NCBI RefSeq assembly: GCF_002797395.1
Contig: NZ_KZ454943.1
Span: forward strand, 2,060,114 to 2,120,113
Origin: Bacillus solitudinis
Lineage (GTDB): Bacteria; Bacillota; Bacilli; Bacillales; Bacillaceae_D
Length of the DNA stretch: 60,000 nucleotides
Direction of reading: 5' to 3'
This document shows, piece after piece, positions 51,397-60,000 of the stretch. The translations under genes were made by a program, and so were the position numbers. Below the pieces are notes generated by a model. That model worked only from the letters and a program-made list of their open reading frames with translations. It did not search any database and was not told where the DNA came from. Position 1 is the stretch's first letter, and each line of letters begins with the position of its first letter.

Positions 51397-52241
51397 ATGG
51401 CAGCTTTGTTCTTGCTGAGCATGCGAAAATCTCTGTGTTTGATCACGGCTATATGTACGGATTAGGCTTATTTGAAACTTTTCGTATATATGACGGTCAT
51501 CCATTCCTTATGGATGACCATTTTCGCCGTTTGGAAGACGGTCTTCAACATCTTGCTATTCATTGGTCAATGACTAAATCAGAAACTCTTGCTATTTTAG
51601 GTGGATTATTAGAAAAAAATGAATTGCAAGATGCTTACGTAAGATGGAATGTTTCGGCAGGATATGGGGATGTTGGTCTCTATACGGGTATTTACGACAA
51701 ACCAACTACAATTGTTTACATGAAACCATTACCAAAGAGGATGGAAACCTCTAAGAAGGCAAAAATACTTCGTATTCCTCGTAACACACCTGAGGGAAGT
51801 GAGCGCCTTAAATCGCATCATTATTTAAATAATGTACTAGCTAAGCGAGAAATTGGGGATCGTTTAGATATAGAAGGATTGTTTTTAACAGAAAAAGGAG
51901 ATTTAGCTGAAGGAATTGTATCTAACCTTTTCTGGGTGAAAAATGGGGTGGTTTATACTCCATCACTCGAAACAGGGATCCTAAATGGAGTAACTCGACA
52001 ATTTGTGTTGGCCTTATTAAAAAGGGAAGGGATACGTTATCAGGAAGGGCTTTATAAAAAAGAAGTGCTTTTTGAAGCAGATGAGGCGTTCGTGACAAAT
52101 TCCATTCAAGAGATTATCTCCCTAACAGCTTGTGACGATGTTTTATTTTCAGAGGATAGACCTGTAATAACTTACTTACAGGGAGCTTATAAACAAGCTA
52201 GAAAGATGTTGATGAGTAAGGATGAGTTAAGAAAGGAGTGA
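51381..52241 (+). CDS. pabC: Aminodeoxychorismate lyase
   Basis: PLP fold type IV enzyme that splits aminodeoxychorismate into p-aminobenzoate and pyruvate, 286 residues. It shows [32 protein letters not shown] with the candidate PLP lysine, and [17 protein letters not shown]. The ATG lies within the end of pabA. folP follows after 4 bp. Confidence 0.94.
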   Translation: MYIYIDGSFVLAEHAKISVFDHGYMYGLGLFETFRIYDGHPFLMDDHFRRLEDGLQHLAIHWSMTKSETLAILGGLLEKNELQDAYVRWNVSAGYGDVGLYTGIYDKPTTIVYMKPLPKRMETSKKAKILRIPRNTPEGSERLKSHHYLNNVLAKREIGDRLDIEGLFLTEKGDLAEGIVSNLFWVKNGVVYTPSLETGILNGVTRQFVLALLKREGIRYQEGLYKKEVLFEADEAFVTNSIQEIISLTACDDVLFSEDRPVITYLQGAYKQARKMLMSKDELRKE

Positions 52242-52245
52242 GGAA

Positions 52246-53064
52246 ATGAATAAAATGCAATTTGGAAAGTCTCACCAGACGGTTATTATGGGGATTTTGA
52301 ATGTCACTCCAAATTCTTTTTCTGATGGTGGAAGTTTTACGGAATTAGAAGCAGCGGTCCAACATGCGAAAAGGATGGTTGAAGAAGGAGCTGGTATCAT
52401 TGATATTGGCGGTGAATCAACGCGGCCAGGGGCCGAAAAGGTTGACGAGGCAGAAGAATTAGAAAGAGTCATTCCAGTTATTCAAGCGGTATCCCAAGCG
52501 GTGAGTGTGCCAATTTCTATCGACACGTATAAAGCAGAAGTCGCAAAACAAGCACTAAATGCAGGCGCGACCTACATTAACGATGTTTGGGGGGCAAAGG
52601 CAGACCCAAACATGGCGGAGATTGCTGCTCAATACGATGCTCCAATTATTTTGATGCATAATCGCGATAATCGCCATTATCACGATTTGTTAACTGATAT
52701 GAAATTGGATTTACAAGAAAGTATTAATCTTTGTCTAGAACAAGGGGTAAAAAAAGAAAAAATAATCTTAGATCCCGGGATTGGGTTTGCTAAAACGTAT
52801 GCACATAACCTTGAAGTGATGAGACGGCTTGATGAAATTGTTGAAATCGGCTATCCTGTCTTGCTAGGAACATCTAGAAAGTCTTTTATTGCCAAAGCTT
52901 TAGACTTACCGGTAGATGACCGTGTTGAAGGAACAGGGGCCACTGTTTGTTTAGGTATTACAAAAGGTTGTAGCATCGTACGTGTTCATGATGTAAAAGA
53001 GATGTGTCGCATGGCGAAAATGATGGATACGATGCTTGGAAAAGGAGCACCCGTGTATGGATAA
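52246..53064 (+). CDS. folP: Dihydropteroate synthase
   Basis: Joins p-aminobenzoate to the pterin pyrophosphate; the sulfonamide target. The 272-residue TIM barrel has GILNVTPNSFSDGG near residue 18, DIGGESTRPGA near residue 52, the INDVWG block, DPGIGFAKT and LLGTSRKSF. GGAGTGAGG precedes the ATG. It overlaps folB by 8 bases. Confidence 0.97.
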   Translation: MNKMQFGKSHQTVIMGILNVTPNSFSDGGSFTELEAAVQHAKRMVEEGAGIIDIGGESTRPGAEKVDEAEELERVIPVIQAVSQAVSVPISIDTYKAEVAKQALNAGATYINDVWGAKADPNMAEIAAQYDAPIILMHNRDNRHYHDLLTDMKLDLQESINLCLEQGVKKEKIILDPGIGFAKTYAHNLEVMRRLDEIVEIGYPVLLGTSRKSFIAKALDLPVDDRVEGTGATVCLGITKGCSIVRVHDVKEMCRMAKMMDTMLGKGAPVYG

Positions 53065-53416
53065 AATATATTTAAATGAAATGGCATTTTTCGGATATCA
53101 TGGTGTTTTTAAAGAAGAAACTAAACTTGGTCAACGATTTTATGTGGATGTGACTCTAGAGCTTGAGCTACAACAGGCTGGTCAAGACGATAATTTAGAG
53201 AAAACGATTAATTATGGGGATGTTTATAATAGGGTGAAGGAGATTGTTGAGGGCAAGCCTTATAAACTTGTTGAAGCTGTTGCAGAGAGAATTGCAGCCG
53301 CGTTACTAGCCAATTACAATCAATTAACACAATGTACGATAAAAGTTGTAAAACCCGACCCACCTATTCCTGGGCATTACCGATCCGTTGCAGTTGAGAT
53401 TACGAGGTCAAGATAA
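53057..53416 (+). CDS. folB: Dihydroneopterin aldolase
   Basis: Cleaves dihydroneopterin to the hydroxymethyl pterin, 119 residues. Motifs: MAFFGYHGVFKEET with the substrate glutamate, TINYGDVY and KLVEAVAERIA, with the catalytic lysine in VKPDPPIPGHY. ATG 53057 with AAAGGAG 10 bases before is preferred to the earlier in-frame start at 53036. Its stop overlaps the folK start (TAATG). Confidence 0.95.
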   Translation: MDKIYLNEMAFFGYHGVFKEETKLGQRFYVDVTLELELQQAGQDDNLEKTINYGDVYNRVKEIVEGKPYKLVEAVAERIAAALLANYNQLTQCTIKVVKPDPPIPGHYRSVAVEITRSR

Positions 53417-53943
53417 TGAAGCATAATGTATATCTAGCGTTAGGATCAAATATTGGAGATCGTTCTTCTTACCTAGAGCAAGCAATTAATCAGTTATTAA
53501 ATCATGACCAAATAGAATTCGTATCCCGTTCTTCGATTTATGAAACAGAACCCGTTGGCTATATCGATCAGCAGTCATTTTTAAACATGGTGGTTAATGT
53601 GAAGACAACACTTTCCCCTGAGAAATTACTGGAAGAAGTCCAAAAAATCGAGGCGGAATGTGGGAGAATAAGAGATGTAAGATGGGGGCCAAGAACATTA
53701 GACCTTGACATTCTCCTCTATGATGAAGAGAATATGGAGATGGAGAACCTATGCATCCCCCATCCCCGCATGTGGGAACGTGCATTTGTCGTTGTTCCTT
53801 TAATCGAGTTGAATCCGAAGCTTTTTGTGGCAACTTTGGATAAAACGATTCAAGAGGTATATAAGGAAATACCAGATAAAGAAGGTGTAGAGATATGGAG
53901 GCCAGTAATTGGGGGAGAAGGATTAGAGCCTTCCGGAAATTAA
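53416..53943 (+). CDS. folK: HPPK pterin pyrophosphokinase
   Basis: 6-hydroxymethyl-7,8-dihydropterin pyrophosphokinase, making the FolP substrate; 175 residues. LALGSNIGDR at the start, ETEPVGYIDQQSFLNMV, and RWGPRTLDLDILLYD with the metal aspartates are all present. HPRMWERAFVVVPL follows. The last 49 bases overlap yazB in another frame. Confidence 0.96.
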   Translation: MKHNVYLALGSNIGDRSSYLEQAINQLLNHDQIEFVSRSSIYETEPVGYIDQQSFLNMVVNVKTTLSPEKLLEEVQKIEAECGRIRDVRWGPRTLDLDILLYDEENMEMENLCIPHPRMWERAFVVVPLIELNPKLFVATLDKTIQEVYKEIPDKEGVEIWRPVIGGEGLEPSGN

Positions 53944-54098
53944 AAGGCTATACCCAAGAAGGGTTTGCCAAGGCAATTGGTGTGTCAGTATCTGTATTGG
54001 GTGAAATTGAAAGAGGAGTTCGCGATCCGGATGATCATCTTATTGATCGAATTACAAATGTATTAAAGGTATCAAGAAATGAAATGACTTATAAATAA
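53895..54098 (+). CDS. yazB: Small XRE-family helix-turn-helix protein YazB
   Basis: A 67-residue Cro/CI-type DNA-binding protein: RIRAFRKLKGYTQEGFAKAIGVSVSVLGEIERG is the helix-turn-helix. It starts inside folK, with GAAGGTG upstream, and lies before dusB as in other Bacillus genomes. Target unknown; it might regulate the folate operon it ends, but nothing in the sequence proves that. Confidence 0.88.
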   Translation: MEASNWGRRIRAFRKLKGYTQEGFAKAIGVSVSVLGEIERGVRDPDDHLIDRITNVLKVSRNEMTYK

Positions 54099-54129
54099 AT
54101 TAGATGCGAAGGTATGGAGGTGAAAAGAA

Positions 54130-55131
54130 ATGTTGAAAATAGGTAATATTGAAATGAAAAACCAAGTTGTTCTAGCCCCAATGGCAGGTGTATGTAATCC
54201 AGCGTTTCGGTTAATAGCGAAAGAATTTGGGGCTGGATTAGTTTGTGCAGAAATGGTAAGTGATAAAGCGATTTTACAAGGAAACGAAAAGTCGTTAAGT
54301 ATGCTTTATGTTGATGAAAGAGAAAAACCGCTCAGCTTACAAATTTTTGGGGGAGAAAAGGAAACATTAGTAGAAGCGGCAAAGTTTGTAGATAAGAATA
54401 CGAACGCTGATATTATTGATATTAATATGGGTTGCCCAGTACCGAAAATTACAAAGTGTGATGCGGGGGCAAGATGGTTACTCGATCCAAACAAAATTTA
54501 CGAAATGGTGGCAGCAACTGTTGATGCTGTCGATAAACCAGTAACCGTTAAAATGCGGATTGGTTGGGATGAGGATCACGTTTATGCAGTTGAAAATGCA
54601 CTTGCTGTAGAACGCGCAGGTGGTAGTGCGGTCGCTGTTCATGGACGTACTCGTGTTCAAATGTATGAAGGGGTCGCCAATTGGGATATTATAAGAGAAG
54701 TAAAACAAGCGGTCAATATCCCTGTTATCGGGAATGGTGATGTGACTACGCCTCAAGATGCACGACGTATGCTTGATGAGGTAGGTGTTGACGGAGTAAT
54801 GATTGGTCGAGCAGCATTAGGAAACCCATGGATGCTCTATCGTACAATTCAATATCTTCAAAATGGCGAGCTAGCTCCTGAACCAACAGCAAGGGAAAAA
54901 ATTGATGTATGTATGATTCATTTAGAACGTTTAATTGATTTAAAGGGTGAGAATGTAGCTGTTCGTGAAATGAGAAAGCATGCTGCTTGGTATTTAAAAG
55001 GTTTGCGTGGAAACGGACGTGTTCGTGATAAAATCAATAGCTTCGAAACGAGAGATGATGTTGCTAAGTCGATGTACGCTTTCGTTGAAGAGCTTGAGGC
55101 AAAAATGAATGAAGAGGTTAATGTTGTTTGA
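54130..55131 (+). CDS. dusB: tRNA-dihydrouridine synthase DusB
   Basis: FMN enzyme reducing uridines in tRNA D-loops, 333 residues. TIM-barrel motifs: LAPMAGVCNPAFR, the family block NMGCPVPKITKCDAGA, VKMRIGWD, VHGRTRVQMYEG, GNGDV and GVMIGRAALGNPW. TATGGAGGTG precedes the ATG. A strong terminator follows. Confidence 0.95.
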   Translation: MLKIGNIEMKNQVVLAPMAGVCNPAFRLIAKEFGAGLVCAEMVSDKAILQGNEKSLSMLYVDEREKPLSLQIFGGEKETLVEAAKFVDKNTNADIIDINMGCPVPKITKCDAGARWLLDPNKIYEMVAATVDAVDKPVTVKMRIGWDEDHVYAVENALAVERAGGSAVAVHGRTRVQMYEGVANWDIIREVKQAVNIPVIGNGDVTTPQDARRMLDEVGVDGVMIGRAALGNPWMLYRTIQYLQNGELAPEPTAREKIDVCMIHLERLIDLKGENVAVREMRKHAAWYLKGLRGNGRVRDKINSFETRDDVAKSMYAFVEELEAKMNEEVNVV

Positions 55132-55175
55132 CTTTTAGAAGAGACTTGAATATAATGCGACTTGAGATTAAAGGT

Positions 55176-55203
55176 ACTGCCAGTGTGTCACTGGCAGTTT
55201 TTG
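55176..55203 (+). terminator. Terminator after dusB
   Basis: A 10-bp perfect stem ACTGCCAGTG/CACTGGCAGT with a TGT loop and TTTTT. Confidence 0.95.
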
Positions 55204-55238
55204 TACATAATAGGTTATTACATAGATAATTTAGATGA

Positions 55239-56741
<1,503 letters not shown>

Positions 56742-56749
56742 AGATAAAA

Positions 56750-56788
56750 GCAAACACCGTTATCTTTAGAAACGGTGTTTGCTTTTTT
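56750..56788 (+). terminator. Terminator after lysS
   Basis: A 12-bp perfect stem GCAAACACCGTT/AACGGTGTTTGC with a 9-base loop and six T. Confidence 0.95.
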
Positions 56789-56888
56789 ATTTAGGTTTTT
56801 GAGCTTCGGTAGAAAGAATCCTTTAATTTTAAGTGAAGCTGAGGATAATTAAAAAAGGAGAAAACAAAAAAGATTTTTTAAATAGTAC

Positions 56889-57000
56889 TTGCTAATAGAA
56901 TTTATTCATGGTATATTATTTCTTGTCGCTAAAACAACGACAGACGCAATTGAGTTGATAGAAAAAAGTTATTGACACTAAAAATCAGTTGTGGTATATT
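56889..57000 (+). promoter_or_regulatory. Tandem rRNA promoters P1 and P2
   Basis: P1: TTGCTA (56889-56894), 17 bp, TATATT (56912-56917). P2: TTGACA (56972-56977), 17 bp, TATATT (56995-57000). Two tandem sigma-A promoters are the usual form in Bacillus rRNA operons. Confidence 0.8.
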
Positions 57001-57026
57001 AATAAAGTCGCCATCGAGCGACAGTA

Positions 57027-57157
57027 TAGTTCTTTGAAAACTGAACAAAAGCCAAGCGAAAAAATAGAGATTGTTTTATTTCGATAAATCAAATCTCGTC
57101 AATTTATTATGTAATATCGTTAGCGATATTTTTGAGCCTGTTGGTAAAACAACTCAA
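57027..57157 (+). promoter_or_regulatory. rRNA leader: boxA-like site, processing stem and hairpins
   Basis: TAGTTCTTTGAAAACT (57027-57042) recurs exactly in the 16S-23S spacer (58811-58826) and fits the boxA-like antitermination element of Bacillus rRNA. AAAACTGAACAAAAG (57037-57051) pairs perfectly with 58769-58783 to form the stem around 16S. AATATCG/CGATATT followed by T (57113-57133) is terminator-like. TTGAG/CTCAA closes a hairpin just before 16S. Confidence 0.75.
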
Positions 57158-57161
57158 ACAC

Positions 57162-58905
<1,744 letters not shown>

Positions 58906-60000
58906 GGTTAAGTTAGAAAGGGCGCACGGTGAATGCCTTGGCACTAGGAGCCGAAGAAGGACGTGACGAACGACGAAACGCCTCGGGGAGCTGTAAGTAA
59001 GCTTTGATCCGAGGATATCCGAATGGGGGAACCCATCATCCGTAATGGGATGATACCCGTATCTGAATACATAGGATACGAGGAGGCAGACCTGGGGAAC
59101 TGAAACATCTAAGTACCCAGAGGAAGAGAAAGCAAATGCGATTTCCTAAGTAGCGGCGAGCGAAACGGAAACAGCCCAAACCAAGAGGCTTGCCTCTTGG
59201 GGTTGTAGGACGTCTCATACGGAGTCAGAAAAGAAGAGCATAGGTGAAGCGGTCTGGAAAGGCCCATCATAGAAGGTAACAATCCTGTAACCGAAATGCC
59301 CTTCTCTCCGAGACGGATCCTGAGTACGGCGGGACACGTGAAACCCCGTCGGAATCCGGGAGGACCATCTCCCAAGGCTAAATACTCCCTAGTGACCGAT
59401 AGTGAACCAGTACCGTGAGGGAAAGGTGAAAAGCACCCCGGAAGGGGAGTGAAACAGATCCTGAAACCGTGTGCCTACAACTAGTTGGAGCCCGTTAATG
59501 GGTGACAGCGTGCCTTTTGTAGAATGAACCGGCGAGTTACGATCCCGTGCAAGGTTAAGCTGATAAGGCGGAGCCGTAGCGAAAGCGAGTCTGAATAGGG
59601 CGCCATAGTACGTGGTCGTAGACCCGAAACCGTGTGATCTACCCATGTCCAGGGTGAAGTTCAGGTAACACTGAATGGAGGCCCGAACCCACGCACGTTG
59701 AAAAGTGCGGGGATGAGGTGTGGGTAGGGGTGAAATGCCAATCGAACTCGGAAATAGCTGGTTCTCCCCGAAATAGCTTTAGGGCTAGCCTCGAGGTAAG
59801 AGTATTGGAGGTAGAGCACTGATTGAACTAGGGGTCCCCACAGGATTACCGAATTCAGTCAAACTCCGAATGCCAATTACTTATCCTCGGGAGTCAGACT
59901 GCGAGTGCTAAGATCCGTAGTCAAGAGGGAAACAGCCCAGACCATCAGCTAAGGTCCCAAAGTATACGTTAAGTGGAAAAGGATGTGGAGTTGCCCAGAC
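58906..60000 (+). rRNA. 23S ribosomal RNA (5' part, cut by the window end)
   Basis: Starts GGTTAAGTTAGAAAGGGCGC and includes GAATGCCTTGGCAC and the domain I-II sequence typical of Firmicutes 23S. Only about the first 1095 of roughly 2900 bases are in the window. Confidence 0.97.

Overview
This 60 kb window is a chromosomal segment from an endospore-forming Bacillaceae bacterium. The gene order follows the origin-proximal segment of Bacillus subtilis from yaaO and tmk to lysS and an rRNA operon, as recalled from that reference. Sporulation genes (abrB, yabG, sspF, spoVG, fin, spoVT, yabP, yabQ, spoIIE) leave little doubt that it is a spore former. The AT-rich composition and the family of GC-rich short repeats suggest an alkaliphile-type lineage (Alkalihalobacillus or Halalkalibacter), but that is inference; the near-complete 16S at 57162-58717 would settle it.

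Layout. 61-6400: PLP decarboxylase, tmk, darA, holB, ricT, yabA, trmN6, rsmI, all on the plus strand. abrB (6445-6732) is the only minus-strand gene and has a Spo0A box. 6943-9872: a nurA-herA DNA end-processing pair, joined by two 54-bp repeats. 9869-11609: a sigma-A promoter and a methionine T-box leader, then 19 head-to-tail copies of a 73-bp structured repeat, all ahead of metG. 13730-18895: yabD, yabE (cell-wall 3D protein), rnmV, rsmA, yabG, veg. 19003-26147: sspF, ispE, purR, ridA, spoVG, glmU, prs, ctc, pth, fin. 26148-26593: a gene-free stretch with a terminator and a cluster of perfect hairpins that looks like a structured RNA. 26594-36400: mfd, spoVT, a flippase, mazG-type yabN, rqcP, yabP, yabQ, divIC, and an S1 protein. 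Then come tRNA-Met, spoIIE, yabS, yabT, a split ThrE-type exporter pair, tilS, hprT, ftsH, coaX, hslO and cysK. 49340-54098 is the folate cluster pabB-pabA-pabC-folP-folB-folK-yazB, followed by dusB, lysS and an rRNA operon (16S complete, 23S running off the end).

The genes combine housekeeping functions (translation quality control, tRNA and rRNA modification, folate, nucleotide and cell-wall precursors) with the Spo0A/AbrB/SpoIIE/SpoVT sporulation circuit. Regulatory signals seen directly include Spo0A boxes at abrB and spoIIE (the latter with the long -35/-10 spacing typical of Spo0A-activated promoters), a PurBox-like pair before purR, a sigma-H-like promoter at spoVG, and tandem promoters at veg and the rRNA operon.

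The most unusual features are the 1.35 kb repeat array between the T-box terminator and metG, the related repeats fused to the nurA stop codon, and the hairpin-rich region before mfd. Several start codons were moved from the longest reading frame to fit ribosome binding sites and family length.
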